From positions 47,441,665 through 47,505,664 of the forward strand of contig OY754468.1 in NCBI GenBank assembly GCA_963575645.1: a stretch of 64,000 nucleotides of DNA. The letters are read 5' to 3'. A program made the position numbers and the translations under genes. Positions 54,746 through 64,000 of this stretch are shown here, piece after piece. The DNA is from Xanthostigma xanthostigma. Lineage: Eukaryota; Arthropoda; Insecta; Raphidioptera; Raphidiidae. The notes beneath the pieces are model-generated. The model saw only the letters and a program-made list of their open reading frames with translations. It ran no database searches and was not told where the DNA came from. Positions within the stretch are counted from its first letter, which is position 1; every line of letters starts with the position of its first letter.

Positions 54746-55156
54746 CAGGGGCGGACATAGAGGCTAATAGTTAAGCCCTGGGCCTCCAAATGTATAAGGG
54801 CCTACAAAAAGATATGTGTATTGTAAAAAATAGTTAATATTAATGATAAGCACTATCACGGGTGAATTTTGACAATTTTTTGGGTGAATTTTGTAGATTT
54901 TTTGCCTCACTTTGACAGTTTTTTGGGGTAAATTTAAAAAATTATTTTGGTGAATTTTAACAATTTTTCGGGGTGAATTTTGAAAACTTTTTGAGTGATT
55001 AATTGTTTAGTCAGGTCTCCAAGTTTCAACTCTGATTTGAATGTTATTATCGAAATGAATTTTAGATCCCAGTTTCAAGATTCTTAATCTAACAAAAAAT
55101 AGGACCCCATTGGACTTTGATAAGCTCGAGACCCCAAAAAAACAGATCCGCCCCTG
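54746..55156. mobile_element. hAT MITE with internal 30-bp repeats
   Basis: CAGGGGCGGACATAGAGGC at the left and CAGATCCGCCCCTG at the right are inverted. The 8-bp flanks TCTGTACG and TCCCTGCG agree at 6 of 8. Between about 54863 and 55000 a degenerate unit, GGGTGAATTTTGACAATTTTTT, recurs about five times. 411 bp. Confidence 0.8.
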
Positions 55157-56032
55157 TCCCTGCGTGCTCCGCAATTTTCAAGTCCAAGAGCAATCTTTTG
55201 TGATATAGACCAATGAAGTATTCATTGATATTAAACGTATTGACATTATGACCTTGATATGCACCACCCTTCCATTTTCTCTGCTAAACTTGGGTGGGAG
55301 TAAGTAAACAATTGAAATTTAAACGTAATTAAAACTACCTACTAATACATGCAAATCGTTGTTTATATGTAGTACCTAAAAGCAACGAAGTATTTCAGTA
55401 TCATTAGCAATCATCAAGTGGATCACGCAACATCTCCGCGAGTGTGAACGTAACTTTACTTGTGTTGTTATTTTGAATGGGATACTTGACTATTTGATTT
55501 AATATCGTCGAGGAAAATATTTTTTTTTATCAAATCACGTTTTTTCAGTTCTTGAGAGGATACTTAATAGTTCGTAGGTGTGTTCAAAGTGTTTTCTTTT
55601 AATCTTTAAACTAATGTGATTAAGATAAAAAAATAGACAAGTTTAATTATTTTATTCTATTAGTGCAGATAATTTGTGAAGTGGTTTACTATAATTTGAC
55701 GTCTCTTTAAACATTCAGTTTTTATAGAAAAATAGTGCGAAAGGTATTTTTTATTTTTATTATTTCAAAATTCACTAACAGTTATAAGGTTGGTAACAAT
55801 TAATGCATTTATCAGTTCTCCAATTAGAGCCTGTAAATTGAAATATATAACTTGATTTTTTTATATAAAAAACGATTTAAAAAACAGGAAAGTAGCGCCA
55901 GGTAATTGTTTTCACAAACAAAGACTAAATTAAAAGAATATTTATGCAAAAAATAAAGATTTTAAAAAACACCATACTTTGACGATTTGACTGTTAAATC
56001 TAGATTTAAAGCTAAACCCAATTATTTATTAC
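55157..56032. other. Region upstream of LINE; possible promoter patch
   Basis: 55370-55480 is slightly GC-richer. TTTCAGTATC at about 55393 resembles the insect initiator TCAGT, and GAGTGTGAAC|GTAACT at 55440-55455 could be a donor. This would suit a 5' non-coding exon for the exon at 58079, but evidence is weak and no downstream core element matches. Confidence 0.2.
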
Positions 56033-56564
56033 GGTCTATTACGCACTGGAATACTCTGTATTAAAATATGGCCTAATGTTTTGGGGAAAATGTACAGCAC
56101 ACAAACGAGTGTTCATACTGCAAAAAAAAATTATTAGAAGCATATTTCAAATAACGAAATATTAATCTTGCAGAGAGTATTTCATTAACCACAATATTTT
56201 AACTCTATATAGCTTATACGCGTATGAGACAATAATTTCTGTAAAAAACAATTTAAATAGCTATAAGCGAAATTTAGATATTCATCACCATACCACAAGA
56301 AAAATAAACAATATATATATCGACAATTTTAACACGACGTATTACAGTAGAGGTGCAATCTGTTCCGGAATGTATATGTATAATGACCTACCTACCGACA
56401 TAAAAAATACAAGCAGCATTACTTCTTTAAAAAAAAAAATAAAGCAATATTTAATTAAAACTTGTTTGTATGATCATGTAAAATATGTATAATTTTTTAT
56501 TTTGGCGCTTTGTATCCGAATTGGCTCTACAAATAAATTATATCTATCTATCTATCTATCTATT
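56033..56564 (+). mobile_element. 5'-truncated LINE (jockey/CR1-like), second fragment
   Basis: C-terminal ORF2 sequence is followed by a short 3' UTR (TTGGCGCTTTGTATCCGAAT, GGCTCTACAAATAAATTA) and a (TATC)n tail at 56541-56564. Different family from the 8.5 kb copy, judged by the tail. Confidence 0.8.
56043..56492 (+). pseudogene. C-terminus of a LINE ORF2, broken
   Basis: The frame reads ALEYSVLKYGLMFWGKCTA then HKRVFILQKKIIRSIFQIT and is interrupted near 56160 by a TAA and a change of frame. It resumes as CREYFINHNILTLYSLYAYE, YYSRGAICSGMYMYNDLP and LKKKIKQYLIKTC, to a stop at 56490. A Y-G-x-x-x-W-G...Q-K-x-x-x-R block followed by a Y-N-x-L-P motif is the usual region between the reverse transcriptase and the end of ORF2 in jockey/CR1-type LINEs. 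The catalytic part is missing. Confidence 0.78.
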
Positions 56565-56569
56565 AAGTC

Positions 56570-56635
56570 GAGATGAATTTGAATGTGACGGACAAACGAG
56601 AAATCCTATAAGGGTATTTTTGGGGTACGTGAAAG
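56570..56635 (+). repeat. Short ATCCTATAAGGGT repeat tail
   Basis: GACGGACAAACGAGAAATCC then TATAAGGGTATTTTTGGGG and GTACGTGAAAG resembles the tail at 32100-32175. It directly follows the LINE tail. Confidence 0.5.
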
Positions 56636-56649
56636 CTTAAAAATGTACC

Positions 56650-56880
56650 TATTGTAAGCACTATTAAGTTCTTACTAAAAAAAAATAAATAAAACGCTTT
56701 ATTTGAATTATAAATAATTCGTAAAATGTTGTTTTCTCTAGAGAAGAAATTAATCAACTAAATTTTTCCAAAATAATAACAACATTCATTTTTCCAGCCT
56801 AGCTAAGGAAAACTAATTTTGACAATATTACAAAAGCGAGAGAGAGTTAATGTAATAAAACTTGCTACACTATAATCAAA
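56650..56880 (-). repeat. Hairpin repeat G, single inverted copy
   Basis: Reverse of the 6981-7845 unit: TGTAAGCACTATTAAGTTCTTA, CTCTAGAGAAGAAATTAATC, AAAATAATAACAACATTCAT and AAAACTTGCTAC. Only the 5' half of the hairpin stem is well preserved. Confidence 0.75.
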
Positions 56881-57738
56881 AAAAGAAACATTCTATAAAT
56901 ATATTTTTTTATGTGTAGACCCCCTCTCAAAAGTATTGACGTTATTAGATGAAATATTTTAACATGACTGTAATCGGAATTAATGTAAACACAAATATCA
57001 TTTTATTGTATTTACTTTCTTGCAATGTTAGACTAGGCCTTATCTTTACGAAATATCAGTAAATCTGGTGATAAAACACATCCATTAATGTATTTTTCTG
57101 CCAACTATTTTGGCAATTAGCAACTTATTGTTCAAAGTGAAGGATTTTAGTACATAATTATTGCTGGAACTCGTCTATAAAGAAGGAAGTGGCAGCTATG
57201 TATGTATATTTTATTGTGAAAATTATGCGGTAATAAAACCATAGATTCTCTTTTTATATTATAATTCCTGCATTAAAAACAACATTTACTTTATTTCGAC
57301 ACAAATGTTGGTTTAATCAATTATACTCTACTACATTCAACTACCCTGCACTTTTTATTCCGTGAGCAAATAATTACTTCAAATTGTTTATTATAGTTAA
57401 ATTTTATTATTTTTTACACCTAAATAATAATAATACTGAGAAATAATTGTCAGCTGATTATTTTCATCATCAATATGTAACATAATTATTTGAAAATTGC
57501 TCAAATTGGGTATTTATCCAAAATGTGGACATCAGAACACCATCTATGTAGTCGTTATGTATTTTGATATTTAAATGAAAAAACTGGCCTTTATCTATGA
57601 CTTCAGTTGCGTTGATGTCGGTTTTACCAGAAGCATTCCCTCTACTTTAAGTTTGGGTATTAGTTGATTGTGTATCAAGTTTCATCCAAAATCAGTCGGG
57701 TCGTTCTTGGATGATATTTCCTCGTTTTAAGCTTCATT
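56881..57738. other. AT-rich spacer, nothing recognised
   Basis: No exon or repeat match seen. The end (57660-57735) has a phrase, CAAGTTTCATCCAAAATCAG, common near the ends of insect repeats. Confidence 0.4.
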
Positions 57739-57937
57739 GGATCTGTATTTCTCCCCAACCGACGTCGACCAATATTGGAAGAAAAGCGGACACCAAGATA
57801 TAGGTATCTACACTGCAAAATATAAGTATCGTAATTCCTTTTCCAATTTAGGCACCTACATTATAATCTTGGTTTTAGCTTTTCTTCCGATGTCGTCAGA
57901 TGTCGATCAACATTGTATCGGGAGAAATACGGATCTA
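57739..57937. mobile_element. Small foldback, GGATCTGTATTTCTCCC ends
   Basis: GGATCTGTATTTCTCCCC at the left faces GGGAGAAATACGGATCT at the right. Inside, TGGAAGAAAAGCGG faces AGCTTTTCTTCCGA. About 199 bp. Its right end lies 140 bp upstream of the exon at 58079. Confidence 0.65.
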
Positions 57938-58078
57938 ATATAGGTGCAGCCTTTACCTAAAAGTTCATCTGAAAAATATACAAAATACATGAAAAACCTT
58001 TAATAAAACGAAATTGTAGCTATCTCGTTGAGATTATTATTTGCTTCTCTATTGAAGTTTTTGTTTGTTTTGTTTCAG

Positions 58079-58176
58079 ACCGTGGGTAATGGATCCAGTG
58101 GCTGATGATGAAGCATCGAAAGATCCAGGAGCACATCAAGACAAATGCCAAAATTACGACGAGAAAGATTTTGAGG
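58079..58176 (+). CDS. Host-gene exon with start codon, N-terminus of unknown protein
   Basis: A pyrimidine-rich tract (TTTTTGTTTGTTTTGTTTCAG) ends at 58078. The 98-bp exon then has a 10-bp leader and an ATG at 58089, and ends GAGG|GTAAGT, an exact donor consensus. The peptide is MDPVADDEASKDPGAHQDKC then QNYDEKDFE, 29 codons plus one base (phase 1). It is acidic and polar, with no signal peptide or membrane segment, so the protein probably starts inside the cell or with a cytosolic tail. The stop just before the ATG (TAATGG) in the same frame supports this start. I do not recognise the family. No second exon could be found to the right, so the next is probably beyond 64000 or is short. Confidence 0.65.
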
Positions 58177-59167
58177 GTAAGTTGTTTAAATAAACAAAAA
58201 AAGATCCGTATCCTGTGTTCCACCATCCGACCGCCAAAACTGCAGCATATTATAATGAAGCCACGTTGAACAAAAAATCGCCTAAAATTAAAACAACATG
58301 TTTTCGGGTTTAAGAGTTTACTAAATTTAAACAACTGAAAAGTAGTTTGATATAAAATCCTATGAATATTATAGTTATTGTGAAAATCTGTTTGTAGTTA
58401 ATTTCCCAAGCCGCAAAGGCTCAACAGATCAAAATGAAATTTTGCATGCAAGTAATTTACAACCCGGTTTAACACATAAACTACTTTTTATCCCGGTCTA
58501 TTAAGCAGTTCCCGAAGGACACAACTAAACTTTTATTTCTGTGTGTTATTTATATGATAACAATAAAAAGTACATATTTTGTAACGAGTTGAAAGGTATG
58601 TGCAATTATGCACATCGTTTTTTAGACGTCACGTAACATTTTACAAATGTTATAGATTTTAATTAAATTATCGTGTATCAGTTTTCAATGACGTTAATAA
58701 AATTATGCACAGTTTTGACAATAAAATAGTAACCGGTATTCATGTTTTTCAAAACAATTAGTCATAGAAAATGAATTTATGCACACAATACAATTGTTGA
58801 ATCATTGAATAATCGATGTTTTTCAACATTTTATATTTTGATATTGTTGAATTAATTCGGCGAACAGCTAAACACAACAACATCTGGGTTTTTGTGCATA
58901 ATACATATTACAAGGACTTTTATGCAAATTCCTCTGCAATTTTTCATACAAAATATATTTTTTTAAAACAACAAGGACGTCAAATAAATATCTCCGAACG
59001 TATTATTTCAAAAATTTCAAACAATCAGACTTATAAAAAAGCTGGTAAGGAGATAAAGTACCGTCACAGCTGTAAACTTATTTTAACCATATACCTATTG
59101 ACGTCAGAGCAGTTTTAACCATAATGACGTCACAATGTCTTTTTCTTATTTAACTACGAAATTAGTT
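58177..59167. other. Probable intron, AT-rich, nothing recognised
   Basis: Follows the GTAAGT donor. A 100-codon frame at 58816-59118 lacks coding character. No exon identified. Confidence 0.45.
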
Positions 59168-59642
59168 CGTCAAAAATTTAAAAAAATCTGGCATTGAAAG
59201 AAGCTGGCAAAGATTACAAAAAAAAATGGTGGTCAACCCAAAACTCATCGAAAAAATTAAAAAACATTTTTATCAGTTTTGGCGGCGAATGTATATCGTT
59301 TGCCATTCCTGCGATCTTCACCAATCTCTTTATAGGTATGCCTTATTTTTTCTAAAATTTTTGATCAAATAATTACCCAGTTTTTTTTTTCTTTTTGGTC
59401 CAAAAAAAATTATGTCTCTCCTCATCATAGCTCTGAACATATTCGGTTTAAAATTTTGAAAAAAAGCAAGCATGTACAGAGGCTGATAAAGATCAAAGTG
59501 AGACGATACAAATGGCTCCAAAGCTCTTTAAAAAATTAATAAAGTGTGTTTTCGATGAGTTTTGGCGTGGAGCACAGCTTTTTTTTGTAATCTTTGCCAG
59601 CTTGTTTTATATACCCACCAGATTTTTTCAAAAATTATCACG
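59168..59642. mobile_element. Foldback element with GAAGCTGGCAAAGATTAC arms
   Basis: AAAAAATCTGGCATTG and GAAGCTGGCAAAGATTACAA on the left face TTGTAATCTTTGCCAGCTTG and CCAGATTTTTTC on the right. CAAAACTCATCGAAAA faces TTTTCGATGAGTTTTG further in. About 475 bp, T- and A-rich between. Confidence 0.72.
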
Positions 59643-59742
59643 TACTGGTTTTGTACATAAAGAGATTAATTATTTATAAAATGTACCGCCCTGTAGAAAT
59701 GCACAGTGGGTTACTCTTAAAATTTAAAATTTTATGCAACTG

Positions 59743-60019
59743 TCATATCATATTTGAATCTAAATGTTTACACATCTCTTAAGAATACGGAGGACTGCTT
59801 TTCTTGTTAGTTTTTTCCTGTCTGTACTCGATTGATAAAAATTGCGAATATGAAAAACTCAAGATTAATTACCGTATTTTTTGTCATATCTTTGAATCTA
59901 AATGTTTACACATCTCTTAAGAATACGGAGGCCTGCTTTTCTTGTTAGGTTTTTTCCTGTCTGTACTTCGATTGATAAAAATTGCGAATATGAGAAACTC
60001 AAGGTTAATTGCCGTATTT
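59743..60019 (+). repeat. Recent tandem duplication, 138-bp unit
   Basis: The unit from TCATATCATATTTGAATCTA through GAATACGGAGGACTGCTTTT and ATTGATAAAAATTGCGAATA to TACCGTATTTTTTG (59743-59880) is repeated at 59881-60019. I see only about six substitutions or single-base gaps, so the duplication is young. Confidence 0.9.
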
Positions 60020-60401
60020 TTTCATTTTGCAAATATTTTATTAACAAATATTTTTTATTAAATTTCCATATTTTATAGCATTATTGACGTGTAATTACTG
60101 TTTGATAATTGTTTCCTTTGTTTATTACAAACGGTATCAGTCGTTTACAATATTTATAATTGTTTTAAATTCCACGCTAACTAGTAACATGAATTTATTG
60201 ACTTAATTTAATAGATTGTTCAATGTAGACGTCAATATTACCCATAGATTCATATTACATCAATTATTGATTCGCTAAAAGACCTCAAATATATTTTATC
60301 GACAGGGTTTGGCACTGCGACCTGTATTTTATTTTTCGATTTTAATATACCGACTTGGATAGATGCAACGACCCGGTCAGATAAAACACTCCATTCTCTA
60401 T
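60020..60401. other. AT-rich spacer, nothing recognised
   Basis: No exon or repeat match seen. Confidence 0.4.
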
Positions 60402-60409
60402 GACCCCAG

Positions 60410-61000
60410 TAGTGATGTGTCGCTCCCGAGCGAGTCGTTCATAATGAATGACTCCTTTCTCGGAGCGGAGCGAGCGCTCTTTTTTTTGTGAATGACTCAC
60501 TCCGAGCGCCATTGCTTTGTGCTGAGCTGTTCTGCACATTTACAGAGCGCACACAGCACAGGCCACGGAGGCACTAATAAATTTTGCAAGTACGGAGTTA
60601 TCTTTGCTGAGTTATTTAATGTTGAATGACACACTGTAAGGGTAATAGTACTAAGCTTACAGTGACTTAAACCATTCACATTGACGTCGTTGACAAACAT
60701 ATAATATTGTAACAATAAACATTATTTTTGTTAAGCTTTTATTATAGTTTATCCGAAATGCGAATAATATAAGATCAGAATCATATTAAAATGAGTTGAG
60801 CGTGTGTATTGTGCTGTGCAATGCTACGTGGCTTCTGAGCATGCAATATGCATGATGACAGTTCACACCTCTGCAGTCTGCACTCTTGTGTAGTGCGTAG
60901 TGTCTAGTTTCGCTCCTTTGAACGACTCCCTCTGAGCGACTCTTTTTAGTGAGCGGAGCGCACGGAGCCAGCTCCCAAGAGTCATGTAGACACATCACTA
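60410..61000. mobile_element. hAT element, 591 bp, TAGTGATGTGTC ends
   Basis: The termini TAGTGATGTGTC and GACACATCACTA are inverted. GACCCCAG / GACCCGAG flank them (60402-60409, 61001-61008; 7 of 8). Subterminal GAGCGAGTCG, CGGAGCGGAGCGAGCGCTC and GAGCGGAGCGCACGGAGC clusters occur at both sides. Several short minus-strand frames exist but no transposase motif was recognised. Confidence 0.87.
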
Positions 61001-61294
61001 GACCCGAGTTCTGTTCGCAGACGCCTTCATCTGTCGTCTAAGTTGTTTTATTCATCAGATAAACCGACAGTTTGCAGTCGATAAAATAAAAACAAGTTTA
61101 TTTTCTTTATTTCATTTATACCTGTTCCCGTTTAATAAGCCGATGTTTTTTACTTATTTCTTTTCACTAAATATCGAGACACTTTTTGATATTCACTCAA
61201 TTCTTATCGCGATTTCAACAATTTTTGGAAAATTATATACCATAAAAAACATTTCATGAAAAAAAAATGTATCCTGGAAATTTGAGATCTAAAG
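61001..61294. other. Spacer, nothing recognised
   Basis: No exon or repeat match seen. Confidence 0.4.
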
Positions 61295-61817
61295 CAGTGA
61301 TGTCAAAGATACGGCCCACGACCAGAATCTATCCAGTGAGGATTTCAATCAATTCTGAAAATAACTACCTCAAATATGAGGCCCGATATCAAAAGAGACC
61401 TCAGGTGTCTGGCTCTTCAAGCACAAGATAACTTACCCTTTTTAATAACTTTACCCGCGGCACAATTTTGTCCGGCCCGCGAAGCATTTTATAAATTTTA
61501 GAAAAATAGTAAAGAAATAACAAGGGCGCCAGAACAGAGGAAAAGGAGCTTTTTTTTGCTTTCCAAATGCGGAAATAGAATGTGAGGACCTTTTTTTTTG
61601 CTCTGCAAATTTTTGGAACGCGGTCAAATTTTCATCAGCTATGTGGCCCGGCGATCAAAAGATTTGCCCGCCCCTGCTTTATATGATAATTGTTTTAAAC
61701 TAAATAAATAAAGATTTTAATTTAGTATGTGTTTTAGTTTTTAATTTAGAGTCTGGTCCGCGAACATACCCTAAATCTTATAAATGGCCCTTTAGAAAAA
61801 TTAGTCTGACACCCCTG
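61295..61817. mobile_element. hAT element, 523 bp, CAGTGATGTCAAAG end
   Basis: CAGTGATGTCAAAGATACGG at the left and TTAGTCTGACACCCCTG at the right are partly inverted (CAG...TGTCA / TGACA...CTG). The flanks ATCTAAAG / ATCTAGAC agree at 6 of 8. GGCCC-rich patches (TCCGGCCCGCGAAGC, ATGTGGCCCGGCG) fit the widespread hAT family with GCGGCCC/GGCCCGC subterminal motifs. Non-coding. Confidence 0.75.
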
Positions 61818-62420
61818 ATCTAGACCGAAGCTACTAGAGCTCAAACATACGCCGAATTGTTTCGAGAAAAATTATGCTTGATAAACATTTTCTTCAAAGA
61901 AGTTAACAATGGTTAGCGGGCGTCTCTTTCTTTCGCGATTTAAAAAGTTTCCTGAAGGTTTTGTTGCTCTACTTTCCCATTTTTTTCCCGACAGAATATA
62001 TTGATTTGACATTAGAAAACCGCTCTGAATCGTGACTCACAACTTTAAATTATATTTAACGTGACTTCTGTAATCGTGCACTTGGATATTAAAGCATTTA
62101 CTTGAAATAGTCACGTTCAAATAATACCAATTACTGTAATTAGTTTATCATGGCCGTTTTCTGGTAGCTCAGTTGCCTGTCCGTTACTTATAGGAGCACG
62201 TTATATGCACTATAAACCAGTTTTTACCCGGCATTGCCCGGAAATGACAGCACTCTGTTATGATGGAGGATCGACAGTAAAGATGTTTACAGTGAAAAAT
62301 ATATTGGCATTTTTCCAACCATAACAAATAAGTTTATTCAGTGAATGATTCCATTATTCATCCAACAATTGTAAACAAATATGTGTGGGTCGTCGTAGTG
62401 CAAAAATATATCACTGTGAA
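61818..62420. other. Spacer, nothing recognised
   Basis: CCCGGCATTGCCCGG at 62227 is a small palindrome that may be the relic of a Helitron 3' hairpin. No exon seen. Confidence 0.4.
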
Positions 62421-62526
62421 GAGGCAGTAGGAAAAAGTCCCAGCCACATCTGTCCCCGCCAGGATTTGAACCGGTACCTCCCGAATGCCAGTCTAATGCT
62501 CTCACCACTACGCTACACCGCTCGAT
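62421..62526 (-). mobile_element. tRNA-derived SINE, truncated copy S3
   Basis: Minus strand: CGAGCGGTGTAGCGTAGTGG, GAGAGCATTAGAC, then GGTACCGGTTCAAATCCTGG and TTTTTCCTACTGCCTC. Matches the heads of S1 and S2; the body is absent. It has a changed B box. Confidence 0.8.
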
Positions 62527-62838
62527 CTAAAAACATGAGTAGGTAGATTATTTCAAACAAAGTCGTTTTTGTGTGATTTTCTTACATTGATAAATGCCAT
62601 TTTCCAATCGGACAGAGTTGTTTTTTATTCGATGAGTGTAAACACATCATTGACGTCCCATAAATTATGCAGTACAATCCGCATCCGTTGTTGCCAAATT
62701 AACAAGTTCCCAAGCATTCTATATTTGTAAGTAAAAACCACCCAAGTAGAATCCGTAATTAATATACAGGGTGTCCCACGACATGATTTCCATAGACTGG
62801 GACTGTGTTGCTGGGGTGATTTCAAGTCAAAAATGTCT

Positions 62839-63186
62839 AATGAACATGTACCCGGAACGCTATCCTAACTGAGCTAGAAGCATTTAAAATTTTAAATAAG
62901 TAAGCCCACTAATGCAGGTATTAGGTTCGGCTGTTGGTTTTGTTATTATTAAAAAGACCAGATGGCTGTGAATCACCATTAGTATTTATTCCTGCTGATC
63001 CTGAGACTCTTCGCAGAACTACCACTTCAATTCTAAGACAACTTGGTGGACAATTTGAGCAACTAATTCAATAAAGCGATTTCTTTTTAAATGGTTTTTA
63101 AATTAGTAGGGAATTCCTACTACCACTTATCTAAAATTTCAAATTCTTCTAGTTCAGTTAGGATAGCGTTCCGGGTATATGTTTAT
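62839..63186 (+). mobile_element. Foldback DNA element with transposase tail
   Basis: ACCCGGAACGCTATCCTAAC, TGAGCTAGAAG on the left (62839-62905) faces GTTAGGATAGCGTTCCGGGT and its surround on the right (63124-63186). The spacer ends with a short open frame described next. A possible outer end, ACAGGGTGTCCCACGAC, lies at 62766. Confidence 0.65.
62961..63074 (+). pseudogene. Possible transposase C-terminal tail
   Basis: The frame reads DGCESPLVFIPADPETLRRT then TTSILRQLGGQFEQLIQ and stops at 63072. A final G-G-x-F-E-x-L-I is seen at the end of Tc1/IS630-type transposases, and the placement between inverted arms mirrors 4102-4305 (which ends EGLFEHLIN). Only 37 residues, so the family call is weak. 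Confidence 0.4.
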
Positions 63187-64000
63187 TAGTATTTTAAAGT
63201 TTTTAGTTCTAGTGCTGCACAGCCAATATAAAAATACGTTTGACAACGTTTAATCTTAAATTAATAAACGTTTTTCCTGATTGGTCACGAAGTATAGATA
63301 TACAAATGTTGAATATCTATGGAATTAAGTTGAAAATACGGAATTTGAGTGATCCCAACAGGTTGAGTGCTACTGTATAACTTGAGTTAGAAAATCTTTG
63401 CACTTTAGAACGTTAATAAAATTGAAATGAACTCTAAATTGGCAACACTGCGCGCGAGGCCTGTTAGTAACTGTGTTCTCTGTGATGTGCAGAATAGACA
63501 ATGTTTATTTTCTTTCCCATGATAAAGAATTATCCTTGAATGTGTGGCACGTTTACGGGTGTAAAACCTCGCGGGATATTTGTAAACAGTATTGATTCTT
63601 TACTGTTTTACGACCAGTAAACTTCTTCCACTTTGCTTCCAAATAATTGTATTATTGAACTATTTCTCTTCCTTTTTGTAATCTAGTTCCAAAGAACTGT
63701 GGATTACCGTTTAGAATTAGATCTATAAACAGCTCAATCTAAAATAAACGATTTTGAGAAATTCTAAACTTTTGCTGGATGTTAAAAAATGTGTTCAGAA
63801 AATAAATATATTTAACTACTTATAGCTCTAAATAAAACAAACAAAAAATTCCAGCCAATTGCGCGACGAGCCATTCCAGCTTCAAAAATATTGACATTTG
63901 ATATAGTATAATAAAGAGATTAAAATTTCTGATATCGCGTGAGGTGACGCGGGTAATGGCTAGTATCCAATATGATATTTGCTATTTGTTGCCATGGTTT
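63187..64000. other. AT-rich spacer, nothing recognised
   Basis: AAATTGGCAACACTGCGCGC at about 63437 is the complement-type match of CAGTGTTGCCAACTTTG at 1614, a short shared repeat end. No exon seen before the window closes. Confidence 0.4.

Noticed and set aside
55393-55455. Confident promoter and 5' exon for the 58 kb gene
   Set aside because: Only an initiator-like TCAGT and a GTAACT donor; both are expected by chance in this much sequence.
58020-58334. 104-codon minus-strand open frame overlapping the 58 kb exon
   Set aside because: The plus strand has acceptor, start and donor in the right order. The minus frame has no such signals and shows low-complexity hydrophobic text.
58816-59118. 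100-codon open frame in the putative intron
   Set aside because: No acceptor/donor framing and asparagine/lysine/isoleucine-rich text typical of AT-rich non-coding DNA.

Overview
This 64 kb window is AT-rich animal DNA (very roughly 65-70% A+T by eye), almost certainly from an insect and most likely a moth or butterfly. The lepidopteran guess rests on repeat types: mini-Helitrons that start TC and end in a GC hairpin plus CTAG, fragments with the GAAGTCGGTTAA motif, a tail reading ...ATCCTATAAGGGTTCC, and ACCCGACTGCG-type fragments. This assignment comes from memory of such repeats, not from a search. I see no bacterial genes, no CRISPR array, no rRNA, no intact tRNA gene, and no LTR or virus-derived element.

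Almost nothing here is host coding sequence. Two short candidate coding exons stand out. One at 58079-58176 has a pyrimidine-rich acceptor, an ATG and a perfect GTAAGT donor. One at 34223-34361 encodes a signal-peptide-like start and lies between Helitron-like ends, so it is probably a captured gene fragment. Every other long reading frame is a transposon remnant or chance.

Layout. 0-10 kb: a hAT MITE, a Tc1/mariner-like foldback with a transposase tail (3.7-4.6 kb), a long-armed foldback (5.9-6.6 kb), a tandem array of hairpin units (7.0-7.8 kb) and the 3' end of a LINE (8.5-9.1 kb). 10-20 kb: a pogo-like MITE, a tRNA-derived SINE, repeat H carrying a TA-flanked MITE, a 490-bp foldback, a three-copy tandem repeat, a tRNA-bearing Helitron split by family A, and a cruciform-forming palindrome cluster (18.9-19.2 kb). 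20-35 kb: three copies of repeat E, more Helitrons and family A, a 129-bp-arm hairpin (29.5 kb), a 72-bp perfect palindrome (31.5 kb), a second SINE and the Helitron with the captured exon. 35-50 kb: two family B elements, hAT elements, a PIF/Harbinger derivative with a MADF fragment, and two Helitrons meeting tail to tail. 50-64 kb: family A, a hAT inside repeat H, further hAT elements, a second LINE fragment, the 58 kb exon, a young tandem duplication and a foldback with a transposase tail.

The window reads as an intron or intergenic region built by repeated transposon insertion. Nesting gives a relative order: family A is younger than the C-type Helitron and family B element it interrupts, and the MITE and hAT inside repeat H are younger than H. 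The exon at 58 kb fits the start of a plus-strand gene whose remaining exons lie beyond the window or could not be seen.
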